Of a stretch of 64,000 nucleotides of DNA, positions 1 through 11,659 are shown piece after piece. Origin of the DNA: Hofstenia miamia (Eukaryota > Xenacoelomorpha > Acoela); the NCBI GenBank assembly GCA_004352715.1, contig SCFE01000006.1:2868349-2932348 (forward strand). Direction: 5' to 3'. The notes under the pieces are model-generated. The model had not been told where the DNA came from. It ran no database searches and was given only the letters and a program-made list of their open reading frames with translations. Position 1 is the stretch's first letter. Every line of letters starts with the position of its first letter. Made by a program: the position numbers and the translations under genes.

Positions 1-649
1 AATTGTTATGAATTGTTAAATATAAATTCTCAAAAAATGCTGCTTTTTCTGTGACAACCCTATATAAATCTCTTAGAAAGATAATAGATAGCATTGAATC
101 ACCAATATAATTCTTCAGCCAGAAGCTCAGAGCAGCATAATTAAATAACAGTTCCAACAAAGTAGAGAGGCTTGTACTCATTCAAAGCCTAAAATAATTT
201 CATTACTTTTTATTAGAGTAAACACACTATAGTATTTACTGATAATTCCAGAATAAGTTGGTTAAAGAAATTTTCAGGATATCACTCCAACATCAATGTG
301 TGATGGATTGAATACTTAACAAACTTCAACTTAACAATCATTCCACAGAAAGGGAAGACAGCATACAAATGCTGACCTCCTTACAGTACTTCCATAGTAT
401 ATTGTGATGAAATAAAAACTGAACAAGAAAAAGTGCCTTTCCCATTCATCCCAAAAAGGCTTACCTTAATATTCCAGAGGTTAAGACAAATTGGCAAGGA
501 CATTCAATACTGCCAATCTTACTAAAAGAAGAAGTTACAGGAAATAATGTTGTATCAATATAATGACATACAATTAAAACAAATAATTAACAAAATACAA
601 AATCCAAAATTATTACTAAATAAATTACAATAACTACATAGCCCACTAT

Positions 650-1366
650 TTGTTAAAGGAAAACATCACAATCAAATCATACTCCCAAAAAACTGCCAAT
701 GCAATATCTCAAGAAAATTTCATGAGAGAGGCCACTGAACAAATAATAAATACACAGTTTATGTGCATCAGAGTACACATCATTGTAAATGAAATAATAA
801 GCAAATGTACTACTTGCATTCTCTGTAATATGGCTCATTTCCCTACTCAGTGTGTAGAACTTCAAAAAATCACATCTGTCAGACCTAATGATTTTGTCCA
901 TGCCAACATAGAACAGTTGTCCCAAGACAGTGAAGGCTATCAATATGTACTCATCATTATAAATAATTTTACTAAATATGCCAGAATGGTTCCCATCACA
1001 GAATAAACAGCTAGAACAGTTGCAACTGCTTTACTATGCACATGGATCTTATGCTTTAGTCCTGTCCATATTAATGCCAGACTTTAATACACAATTCAAA
1101 GGTTGATTAACACAAGAATTGCTAAAACCACTAGAAATTCTGCATGATCACACTACACCTTACTATAAAGAGAACAACAGCATTGTAGAAAGATTAAATA
1201 AAACACTAATAAAACTTATAGGAATAGCTATAACATGCATTGACTGAAAATACTGGAGATATCTCCTGCTATAAATTGAATATTATTATAATACATCAGT
1301 TCATTCCACAACAGGAATTTCACAATTTGGACCACATTTGGACATGAAGCAGCCACACCTTTATCA
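650..1366 (+). pseudogene. Retrotransposon integrase core, broken
   Basis: Integrase of the LTR element, which would insert its DNA copy into the host genome. The open stretch 650-1006 shows a zinc-binding-like H...H...CTTC arrangement. It is followed by the first part of the catalytic core (VLIIINNFTKYARMVPI), where the usual first catalytic Asp appears as Asn (VHANIEQL). Beyond the stop near 1004, the core continues in other frames to an ENNSIVERLNKTL segment that matches the conserved glutamate region of Ty3-type integrases. Several stops and frame changes and the lost Asp make activity impossible. Confidence 0.7.
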
Positions 1367-1930
1367 ATGATGTATACAAAATACAACAATACTGCTGACA
1401 ATTTTTACATTTGTGACTTAGTCAATGAACTGCAAGTAATGAATAAGACCATCTGCACACTAAAAAGAGCTCTTTACATCAAGAGTGCAAGGACAATAAA
1501 AATATCTACAGTGAACCACAAAAGTGGTGATAATGTTTATTCATTCACACCAGTGCAAACTACTGATAGCAAAGAAACACAAAAATTAGCCACCTTCTGG
1601 ATAGGTCCACATAAAATCACTAAAATCCTAGACCATAACAAATATTTTTTAAGTAGCACTACAACAGATAATATTCAATCCTTTAGGAGATCCATCAAAT
1701 ATATTGAAAAAACAAAAATTAACAATAAACAAGTATTCAAAATATTAAAAAATGTTTCTGAGACTTACATTGAAATGCCTGAGCTAGACAATGTCTGTGA
1801 GGAACAATTTGATGACCCTGAGACACATCAGCATATATCTTGCCCCCATAGGGTGCAAGAAAATACATACAATCTTGATAACTGGGATATAAACTTAAAC
1901 TCTTCATTTAGTTTAATTCAAATAAAATGA
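1367..1930 (+). pseudogene. Integrase C-terminal part of the LTR element
   Basis: An uninterrupted frame of 187 codons downstream of the integrase core. It contains FWIGPHKITKILDHNKYFLSS, which resembles the small beta-barrel following the core in Ty3-type integrases (a segment of the pattern 'GP..I..I...N.Y.L'). It is followed by an acidic, low-complexity tail. No chromodomain is recognisable. The frame is long by the standards of this AT-rich region, but it is separated from the core by stops. It is best treated as the remnant end of pol and not as a host gene. Confidence 0.55.
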
Positions 1931-2528
1931 AATTACCTATTATGCTCATCAGCAAAAAATTGGCAATTGCTCTTTGCAATGTGCATATTATATCAGACAC
2001 CCCCTGCAAATACATGTGGGATGCAACATGTGACACAAAACTGAATTCACTAGAAGATGACATTGTTCCACTTTTGTCAATACATCTACAACAGTGAATT
2101 CCCCACTCTACCAAGGCATAGTACAACAATGCAGTACATTGAATCCAAAAAATAAATATTACCTCCCATCTCCACTCATACATACTGCCATCATACAACC
2201 AGCATGGAGATCTAAAAATAGAAAGAAAGGGAGGGTGCATATCCCATTAACTGATAATAAACAATAAGTAAATAATTTCAGAGATCTTGTTAAAACACTA
2301 ACATTTCATTCTGAAAACCATAAACTAAGCAACCTCAAATTAACACATGAAGACAACACATTGAGATTATGCTGTTACTCATGAACATATCTACAGAAGT
2401 GGAAAGCCCACCACAGAACAGCAGAAATACTATAACATCTTCACACAGAAGCTAAACAATGTATGAAATGCAATGCCTATCTCAAATGAACCTAATTTAC
2501 ACAACTTTGCTAAAAAAAAGTCAGTACA

Positions 2529-2718
2529 TGTAGCATTAGCTGGTAGTTGTTGTTATTTATTGGCCAGATCCCACACTTTTCATGATTGTGACTGGTTGTT
2601 GTCATATTTGTAAATATCATCAATAGCATTGTATAAAAGAAATGAGGCAATTGTAAAATAGAAGAAGTTTGAACTGTATTCTCTTTGTGTTCACTAGAAT
2701 CACCCCTGTGATTCTACA
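2529..2718 (+). repeat. 3' LTR of the Ty3-type element
   Basis: A 190-bp segment bounded by TGTAG...TCTACA. It is roughly 80% similar by eye to 3715-3904, which has the same length and ends. It contains TATAAAAG near 2632 as a possible promoter TATA box and the shared block GAACTGTATTCTCTTTG. It follows the pol remnant in the expected orientation. Confidence 0.75.
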
Positions 2719-3714
2719 ATAAGAAGCCCTAACTCTTGGGTGCAAGTGTTGAACCTAAGTGCTAAGTAAATACCCTAAGCTCAGGGTAATAACAATTTTC
2801 ATTACAAATGACAAGCAGCACAAAATCCCTAGCCATGTATATAACCTAGTTAAAACAACATGTCAATCAACTCATCCACCATCTGGGTACCTATTGACAA
2901 TGCAGGTGAAAAGTTAGAAACACATTTTAATAAATAATGAAGTCATAAGAAAATATAAGCAAAAAAATTTACTGTGAATAAGTTGAAGAGAAAATTATTC
3001 AAAACTATATACAAAAATTAACTGGTATCAGTAAACAAATCATACCTTCAAAAATATAGACAAAAGCTGGCAGGTACAAAATTTGTTTCTGCTACAATTT
3101 TACTGAATTTCAAAATTAGCAGAAATTTAACCTAAAATATAAATAGCACTGTTTCACTTTGCCGAATTACAATTGAATAGATTCATAAAATTAATATTGA
3201 AATTGTAATAACTGAAATAAAGTCCAGCTAATTTTCCTCATGGTCCCCAAATACTACTCATGTGCCTAAATGTTTAGCTTTCTCTGTACATTAGCAATCA
3301 AGTCTGATACAATACAAAGAAAACTCCAATATATTAAAATCTACAAGCAAATAACACATACCTGTATTAAATGATTTCTGATTTTATAACATAAAACTTG
3401 TCTGCTAATTACCTGCAATGTGTCTATTAATTGGCTTAGCATTTTTGGTTGTTACATTTTGTCAAATGCTTTTGCCATATTAATACTTAGTTTACAAAAA
3501 ATAATTGATAAATTAGCATAATCAAAAATAATTAAACTTAAATCACAAAAGTATTTTCCTCTTTTTTATTACATTCTGGCTGATTATGACACACTAACAA
3601 ACTGAGATACATGATCTTTTATTGTTGAATTTCTAATTAAATACTAATCCAAGATTACATGATCATTTTCAGTGTATTCCTTACTTTGATTATTGCAAGG
3701 TGTTAAGATATTAG

Positions 3715-3904
3715 TGTAGCATCGCTGGTAGTTGTTACTATTTATTGGCCAGACCTCGCGCTTTTCTTGTTAGTGACTGGTAGTTGTAATATTTGTACAT
3801 ATTGTAAATATTGTATATATAAAGCCGAAAGCATTTTGTAAATAGAGATAGTTTGAACTGTATTCTCTTTGAGTTCGCTAGAATCACACCCCAGTGATTC
3901 TACA
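3715..3904 (+). repeat. Solo LTR of the same family, 4-bp target duplication TTAG
   Basis: A second 190-bp copy of the LTR at 2529-2718 with TGTAG/TCTACA ends and a TATATAAAG box near 3817. It is flanked by TTAG on both sides (3711-3714 and 3905-3908), the 4-bp duplication expected of Ty3/gypsy insertion. No pol sequence accompanies it, so it is a solo LTR left after recombination between two LTRs. It sits at the edge of a minus-strand LINE relic. Confidence 0.8.
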
Positions 3905-5270
3905 TTAGCTTTTGGAGTATTTACAATTTGATGTGCAAAAATCATAGTTTTTCTAAATTGCATATCATCTTTAAACAGAATTGTTGAGCAATGTCCATAT
4001 TTTTTGAAATTTGCTGTTACAAATAATTGTGTATCATCAGCATACACATTATAAATTATATTCAAAATAGGGCCTAGAATAGAGCCTTAAGGTTTGATTA
4101 CACTAATCTTTGCAATTTCAGGAAATATTCTAGATTCAAATGAAAAATTTATGTAAAGAATCAATATTTTGTTTCATCCATTTTACTGAAATAGCATCAA
4201 ATTCACATGATGCATCATTAATATGCTAAAAGTTGATTCAACCTGAAATTGAAAGAAATTCTGAAAATGTTACAGTAGAACAATAGAAAGAAGAAAGATA
4301 ATAATCACATGTAGAATTGTTCTTAAACTTTGCAGAATATGCTTTAACTTCACTGTTAAAACAATCACAAAATTCTTGAGCTGTTATCATTGTACTTGTT
4401 TCATTATTACAATTCAACTTTCAATGAACTGATATAGTAATTTAGAATTGTTTATAATACATTCTAACTTTATACAATAATATTCTTTATTCTTCTTAAT
4501 TAACTTTACAAAGTAATTGTGTAAAGTGATTTAGGAGTTTCTACTAAAATCTGATATATTTCTCAAGAATTGCTTTTCTGCTTTACATTGCTTTGCACAT
4601 AACATTTTGCAGTCAACATCAGGCCATCTTTGACTAGCAGGGACTTTCTTTACTGACTTAGTTTTAATAGGAGCAAATTTATTTGTAATTTTAGTGCATT
4701 CAATGTTAATATCATTCCAAAGTTAATTGATATTTGCAAATTTCAATGTTTTTAAATACTGAAGTATTCATTTGTTTCTTCAATTAAAGAATTCATATTC
4801 ATTATTTTTCAATATTGAATTTCACATACTTTAGTGCTTTTGTAAATGATTCTGTTGATTATATCAAAGTAAAGAGCAAAATGATTTTGTTAAAATTCTA
4901 TGTCTTTAGCAATTATAATGTTGCGAATAACTGATTACTCATCTATCTTTGAAATAATTTGATCTAGTGTGTTGCCCTTATGAGTCATGATTAGATTTTT
5001 CCTCACAACCAAAATGTATGCTAAGATCTCCTAAAATAATGATTATGCTCTTTAGAAAAATAATTTTTTAACATATTTGAAAAAATCAATCAAAAATTGA
5101 CGCCAATCTCTAGATAGGGAATGATAGACCAATATTAAAAAATAAGAATTGTGATTATCACAAATATTGAATGTATAATTATCAAAAACCCAAGTTTCCA
5201 TAAGAAAGCATAGATCAATATTGTTTTCAATTAAGTATTCACTAATATGTAATTATTAGAAATTGAGCAA
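3905..5270 (-). pseudogene. Non-LTR retrotransposon (CR1/L2-like) relic
   Basis: Read on the minus strand, about 5230-4950 gives endonuclease-like pieces (IIILGDLSIHFG, matching the 'GDFN.HF' motif, and a nearby THKGNTLDQII-like stretch across a frameshift). Around 4125-4030 there is a FPEIAKISVIKP-like piece, then GSILGP and VYADDTQLFV, the reverse-transcriptase motif with the catalytic Asp pair. The RT part between these last two, including the first catalytic Asp block, is missing, so the copy has an internal deletion as well as many stops. Its 3' part is cut by the solo LTR. An INMAKAFDKM-like stretch at about 3470 may belong to it but is out of order. Confidence 0.6.
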
Positions 5271-5288
5271 GTGTTCAATAATAATATT

Positions 5289-5295
5289 ATATATN

Positions 5296-5327
<32 letters not shown>
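5289..5327. repeat. (TA)n microsatellite with a single N
   Basis: Alternating TA of about 38 bp containing one unresolved base at 5295. Single Ns at or near TA tracts recur in the window and mark assembly joins. Confidence 0.9.
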
Positions 5328-5331
<4 letters not shown>

Positions 5332-6343
5332 TTATTTCATAGGTTGAATAAAGTTAAAGCAATGTAAATCCTAAATGTGCTAAATTTTATACACAGTAAT
5401 TATATGACAAGTCAAGAAATATAATGGTGAAGAATGTATGTTTGTAGCATTGAAGATGTCTGCAGCAACTGCTTAGATAACAAAGTCCATATTTTTCTTG
5501 ACAAGGAAAAAGTGTAAACGGTCTATATGAAGTGTCCATATTCATCCTTATCCAATTTTTGCATGTAATGCCTAAATATAAGTTTGTTTTTTTAAAGCTA
5601 ACACTAAGAATATAATCTACAATTCATACTACATTTTTTAAAGTCAGATCGTCATTTCTAGGTATATTTGTGAACATATTCTTTTGAGAAAATCAAGTTT
5701 TTGCACTACTTCATACTATGTAATACAATTTTACTAACTTGCTTAAGAGCAATAACATTGGAAATTTCTTAACATCAATTAACCAATTTAAGATCGAATT
5801 TTGTGAATCTAATCAACTATTTTGATAGTTGAATCAATTAAACAATTTGTTATTTAGCAAGTTTCTAAGAGTGTCAAATTGCTACAAAACTTTGCTAGAT
5901 TATGATTATATGCATTAACATTTTCAATGTTGAGACACATGCCTCATATTTCAATTATCTAAGCCTCAGGTCTCAATATTTGAAAATTTAAGTACAAAAT
6001 ATGATAGATTATATCGAAATTTGGTATTAATAGGAAATTTACCTTTCATTACTATAGCTGTAAGTAGAATCCAAGCAAGCATCTGTACTTGTTTTAAAAT
6101 CTAAAATGCTAAATATATTTTTTTGAAAAATGTAAGGAATAGAGTTAGGTTTAAGATAGGGTATATTTTAGAAAATATGCATAACATTTCATATTGATTT
6201 CGTAAAATTGAGCATAATTTAAAGTAATATGTATAAATATTTTGGACCATAAATTCTAATGACATTTTCTATAATAATCCACTCATATCCTAGAAGTCTG
6301 CAATGCCTCATTATATGGCGAGTGCAATTTCACATATATATAT
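5328..6343. other. No gene seen
   Basis: AT-rich DNA with stops in all frames. It ends in a short TA tract at the left edge of a gap. Confidence 0.6.
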
Positions 6344-7343
6344 NNNNNNNNNNNNNNNNNNNNNNNNNNNNNNNNNNNNNNNNNNNNNNNNNNNNNNNNN
6401 NNNNNNNNNNNNNNNNNNNNNNNNNNNNNNNNNNNNNNNNNNNNNNNNNNNNNNNNNNNNNNNNNNNNNNNNNNNNNNNNNNNNNNNNNNNNNNNNNNNN
6501 NNNNNNNNNNNNNNNNNNNNNNNNNNNNNNNNNNNNNNNNNNNNNNNNNNNNNNNNNNNNNNNNNNNNNNNNNNNNNNNNNNNNNNNNNNNNNNNNNNNN
6601 NNNNNNNNNNNNNNNNNNNNNNNNNNNNNNNNNNNNNNNNNNNNNNNNNNNNNNNNNNNNNNNNNNNNNNNNNNNNNNNNNNNNNNNNNNNNNNNNNNNN
6701 NNNNNNNNNNNNNNNNNNNNNNNNNNNNNNNNNNNNNNNNNNNNNNNNNNNNNNNNNNNNNNNNNNNNNNNNNNNNNNNNNNNNNNNNNNNNNNNNNNNN
6801 NNNNNNNNNNNNNNNNNNNNNNNNNNNNNNNNNNNNNNNNNNNNNNNNNNNNNNNNNNNNNNNNNNNNNNNNNNNNNNNNNNNNNNNNNNNNNNNNNNNN
6901 NNNNNNNNNNNNNNNNNNNNNNNNNNNNNNNNNNNNNNNNNNNNNNNNNNNNNNNNNNNNNNNNNNNNNNNNNNNNNNNNNNNNNNNNNNNNNNNNNNNN
7001 NNNNNNNNNNNNNNNNNNNNNNNNNNNNNNNNNNNNNNNNNNNNNNNNNNNNNNNNNNNNNNNNNNNNNNNNNNNNNNNNNNNNNNNNNNNNNNNNNNNN
7101 NNNNNNNNNNNNNNNNNNNNNNNNNNNNNNNNNNNNNNNNNNNNNNNNNNNNNNNNNNNNNNNNNNNNNNNNNNNNNNNNNNNNNNNNNNNNNNNNNNNN
7201 NNNNNNNNNNNNNNNNNNNNNNNNNNNNNNNNNNNNNNNNNNNNNNNNNNNNNNNNNNNNNNNNNNNNNNNNNNNNNNNNNNNNNNNNNNNNNNNNNNNN
7301 NNNNNNNNNNNNNNNNNNNNNNNNNNNNNNNNNNNNNNNNNNN
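6344..7343. other. Assembly gap, 1000 N
   Basis: Exactly 1000 unknown bases, a conventional placeholder size. Both flanks are (TA)n, so the break is probably a TA microsatellite the assembler could not cross. Confidence 0.95.
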
Positions 7344-7354
7344 TATATATATAT

Positions 7355-10300
7355 TATAGAATCCCAAAATTACAGGAATAGGTCCAAAACTAATAATCAT
7401 TTTATGGAAAGGAATTTTAAAAGGCTAACATGCAAAACTGTTTATTTGGAAAATCTGGATCTAAGTAAGTGTTTTTCATGTTTTGATTATTAATTAAGGA
7501 CATCACAAGATTTCAAATTTATGCAAAATCTTCAAAAAAATTCTTTCAATTTCCGACTGTTGTTGCCATAGAAATGGCAGCAATTTTGCAGAAAAACACT
7601 AATTTTCTTAAAAGAAAATTATTTTTTAAAAGTAAATGTGTTGATAGCTAGAGATTATTGTTTTGTCCCATCATAAATATTTTAACCAATTTTGTACTAC
7701 ATTGATTAATTTGCGATTTAACGAGAAATTAATCTATAATATAATGCGTTAAATGTAGTGTTTAATAAATAACATTACAGTGATATGGATGTCATTAAAA
7801 TGCACAAATATGTCAAATATGAAGTTCATTACATACACTGGTCCTGAAAAAAAAACTTTTGGTTTAAGAAATATCAATATTGAGAAAACTGCTGTTAAAA
7901 ATTCTTCGAAATTTTAATTTGACAACACAAATAAATTCGCCATGTACATCGTATCTCGCTTAAGTTCCAAGAAAAAGCTTCCTTCTATCTCAATGTTTGC
8001 TTCTTGCTTCTTTGTTTTCTGGAAAAGAAACCCCTTAAGAAAGATACACTCACTGTAACTGTTATATTAATTGCCATGAAGTACTTTACAGCATAGGCTA
8101 ATTTTTAATATAATTAACCATTAGTTTACAAAATAAATACATGTAATTGCAATTCTGTAAAAAAGTATTTCATTGTATTACTTTAGCCTACTAAATTGAA
8201 ATTGAGTATTTATCTGTAAGCTCTTAAAAATTTGTTCTTTGAATGAACTATAATTTTGGGTTTCATGTTACTAATTTTGCTCAAAGCACATACATTTTTT
8301 GATATATTCTCATCATGCCATTGACTGTCGAATCATACCTCAGCTCATGTGATGGATTGCAAATCTAAATATTGTAAATATAACTAAATTGTTCATACTA
8401 AAGAAAGTGCATCATAATATCTTGCTGTATAAACTGTTGACAGCATGTGAAGCTTCTAGGTATATGAACCTAATTATAAACTCGGAAACCATCGTTGCTT
8501 TTTGGTTCTCTACCCTAAAAAATTTAATCATTTCAAAATAAATTTGAACTTTTAGGGCCATCCTGTACTATGAGACTCTATATTTCATTTGCAAATTGCA
8601 TCTAATTTTTGGAGTTCTTTGTACAAATATTGTCATGGTTATACAAAAATTAACTACGTACTAAAATTGGGTTTTGAGGAAATCAATAGAAGTATTCTAT
8701 AATTGAAAAAACGAGATAAGGCTGTGGGTACTTATCTCATTTGTGCGTTGTTTCATACTTATGATATCGGATTACCTCATAATTCCATCGTCTTTACGAT
8801 AAAGGATTTGAAACAAATTCGTTTTTATCCATGTTTTGAAGCTTTATACTTAAATCGTGATAGAATTACCAAGTCACCAAGGTCGATGTATTTCTGGGCA
8901 AACTGTTATGGGGGGGGAGGTTTTTAAAATTGTTGTTAGTCTTTTTTGAAGAAAAATTCGCTTATTTAAATAAAAAGAGTTCAATGTTAATGTTTATACT
9001 ACTTTTTGAAATGCATCTGTTTTTATCTTTGACTAGGAAAACTGCTTTTTCTCAAATTACTTAAATATATTTGTGAGGAAGGTTTTTAAAAATAATTTAA
9101 AAAATAATTTAATGTTAATGTGTGTAAAGGTAGAAGTTCATAAAAATCGTTAGTGTCATTTTATTTGTTGAAAAGGTTGTTATAGTCGTGCCTACTCTAC
9201 ATCTATTTAGCGGTTGGATGGATAGCAAACAGTGATTTTTCGATGATGAAAGCATCGTTAAATATTATTACACAGAGGGGGTTCTAGTGTAAATGCATTA
9301 AGAAATGGCACTGAATATAAATATTTTGAATTAATAGTGGTAGCCTGAATGAAAAGTATTGAGCGAGTTTGCCAATTCAGCGATGGAAGCCATACCCTCT
9401 ATTGGTGACGATGACCGGTCCTCACCCTTTATTGAGTACCGGTTTTGACCGCTGTGCCCAGTTTCAACTTATTTATAGGTTGAATTCTCTTTTTAAACGG
9501 TTGTGGCTGGCATTGCTGTTTCGGTCCGTTTTTTTGGATTACATAATGAATTTGTACGCGTGCTGAAGGCATACGCGTTTAAATTATCCGAATAACCCTA
9601 AATATCTCATTATTCATTTACAGATACAAACCAAAAAATCCAGAAAGTCACCCAATGCTTTTAATGGTGAAAATTTTAATAATGTGTTTTGTTCGAATAT
9701 TGGTAATTCTATGCAAATAATTATTCCATGATCACAAAATTTGGCCATTTTTCTAGACAATTCTAGGCCTAGCTCCAAAATCAATTTTTGTTTATGAAAA
9801 AATTATGATGAAAAAGTAATTTGCAGCATAGAAAGAGTTGTAAACGTGTAGGTTTGGTCATTGTTTTGAGCTAAATTATTTGGGTCGGGTGTGGTCTCAT
9901 ATATTACAATTATAATTGGGCTGGGCGGGTCACTTTGATTAAAAATTATGGGTCATATTTATATTAGGCGAAAAATTAATCTTTAGTAATTTAAATAATA
10001 TTGAAAATTCTGACCAACCAAAATGATGCCAATTTATACTGGAGTGGCATAGGGTAATATGCAAGCTTTGCAATAATTGAAAATTCATAGATTATATTTT
10101 ACGCGTGAAAATTGTTGCAATAGCAAGAAATGTGTATGTTGTTAGCTCATCCTCATTCAAATATTAGCTTCATGACAGTTTTTGAAGGCATCACCATTAC
10201 AAAACAAAGAACAATTTATGAAAATTTATTGTTTTTATCTTTTCTTTCAGGGCTTGACGGCACGTCCAATCCCACAGGCCTCAGACCGCCCGCGGGCATG

Positions 10301-10984
10301 GTCTAGCCCGCAAAACATTAAACCTAAATTATAAAAAATGGTACATTGTTTGCAAAAATAGTAATGTAGACAGACAGTTTAGGAGTTACACAGTAAAATA
10401 GAAAAGCTAAAGCAATACTTAATTATTGTTTTTTATATGCAACGTTCAGTGTGAATAGACAAATGTTAGGCAGCAATTTTAATTAGTTTTCATCACTCAG
10501 TTGTAAGGAGGCCTTTAACGATTAATATATTTTGCGTAGGTTTAGCAAGCGGTATTTGCAATGAAATTATCTCACAGTTGTAGCAACTTAGCAGGTTAAA
10601 TTGTTTTGCTTTATTTAACTATTGAACGAACGCTAACGGTTCATAATCAATTAGTAATCGTACAATAAAGGTAGTACATTGCAGACGTGTGAAATAAATT
10701 TATTTTACAAATATCTATTATTTTGCAACATTTCGTGTATTCATTCATTAAATGTAATAGTGATAGACATTCAAGAAAACAACTGTACTTCACCCGAACC
10801 AGCCCGATTCACAATTTGATCAAACGAATCCGACCCGAACCGACTATTGATTCACTTAGTCGAATTGACCCGACCCGAAGAAAGCTAAATATTCAATATA
10901 AACACAATAATGTAAATGAATTGCAAACAAATATGTCCAAACAGAATAACAATAAAATTACAAAATCGTATAATTAGTGGGTAT
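7355..10984. other. No gene seen; GC-rich repeat-end fragments
   Basis: AT-rich DNA without a recognisable coding region. Short GC-rich patches (about 9885-9950, 10250-10310 and 10780-10885) carry CCCGACCC/GGGTCGGG-like words. These resemble the ends of hAT-type elements found elsewhere in the window, but paired ends could not be matched here. The open frames at 8703-8927 and 9369-9566 have no recognisable protein character. Confidence 0.5.
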
Positions 10985-11082
10985 CAGAGATGGAATTGGG
11001 GCAGATTTTTGTGACCTGCCCTGCCCGCCCCACAAACTTTGTGCCCTGCCCCATTTCCACCTGCTGACATCTGCCCCATATT
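10985..11082. repeat. End of a GC-rich repeat (CAGAGATGG-type), interrupted by a MITE
   Basis: Starts CAGAGATGGAATTGGGGCAG and continues with GCCCTGCCCGCCCC-like sequence. It resembles the end of the element at 19030-19396. Its continuation resumes after the inserted MITE (GGCCCACCC, from 11660), so it was the older insertion. The other end was not identified. Confidence 0.45.
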
Positions 11083-11651
11083 CAGACTTGTCAACGAGCC
11101 GACATTTCCAAGCTCGGCTCGGCTCGTTTAAATTTTGTGTAAGTTCGGCTCGGATCGCTCGCCACATAAAATCTTTGAATGAGGCTCGTTTCAGCTTGGT
11201 ATTTTTTTAAAAATATTGTGCTCAAAGAATTTTTTACATAGCTCTTTCTATTTAAAAAACATTTCTNNNNNNNNNNNNNNNNNNNNNNNNNNNNNNNNNN
11301 NNNNNNNNNNNNNNNNNNNNNNNNNNNNNNNNNNNNNNNNNNNNNNNNNNNNNNNNNNNNNNNNNNNNNNNNNNNNNNNNNNNNNNNNNNNNNNNNNNNN
11401 NNNNNNNNNNNNNNNNNNNNNNNNNNNNNNNNCATAGCTCTTTCTATTTAAAAAACATTTCTTAAATAAGATTATAGGAAAGGCATACTGACTGCAAAAA
11501 ATAAAAAAAATCTCCATAATCAAATTAACAAGCAGTACTATAAACTTGCTTTGCCTAAAATAGGATGGTTTTGGGCTCGTTGTATATCAAATACTGTGCT
11601 TAGGCTCGGCTCGGCTCGGCTCATTAGAAGCTCGGCTCGTTGAAAAGTCTG
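11083..11651. mobile_element. hAT-type MITE, copy 1, 8-bp TSD CCCATATT
   Basis: Begins CAGACTTGTCAACGAGCCG and ends CGGCTCGTTGAAAAGTCTG, imperfect terminal inverted repeats. It is flanked by CCCATATT on both sides (11075-11082 and 11652-11659). CAG/CTG ends and an 8-bp duplication are the hAT signature. Subterminal CTCGG repeats are present. It contains no transposase coding. The N run at 11267-11432 lies inside and is flanked by a repeated 30-bp sequence, so the true length is probably near the 368 bp of copy 2. Confidence 0.85.
11267..11432. other. Assembly gap, 166 N
   Basis: The 30 bases before the gap (11237-11266) recur immediately after it (11433-11462). The two contigs therefore overlap and the gap is probably not real. 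Confidence 0.85.
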
Positions 11652-11659
11652 CCCATATT

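Larger units (their letters stand above)
1..2718 (+). mobile_element. Decayed Ty3-type LTR retrotransposon (pol 3' part plus 3' LTR)
   Basis: Only the 3' half of the element is in the window. About 240-390 reads, across stops and frameshifts, as the end of the RNase H/connection region, including a WIEYLTNFNLTI stretch. An integrase region follows at about 650-1330, then an integrase C-terminal open frame at 1367-1930, and an LTR at 2529-2718 that begins TGTAG and ends TCTACA. The order pol-integrase-LTR is that of Ty3/gypsy elements. Stop codons and frameshifts throughout show it is dead. The 5' LTR, gag and protease would lie left of the window. The classification rests on motifs only. Confidence 0.75.

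Noticed and set aside
6259-7493. Long open frames across the N run (and likewise at the other four large gaps)
   Set aside because: They consist of unknown bases plus translated TA repeat; no protein is supported.
8703-8927. Open frame of 74 codons with a Gly-rich end
   Set aside because: No recognisable domain, no splice context, and the Gly run is a poly-G tract.
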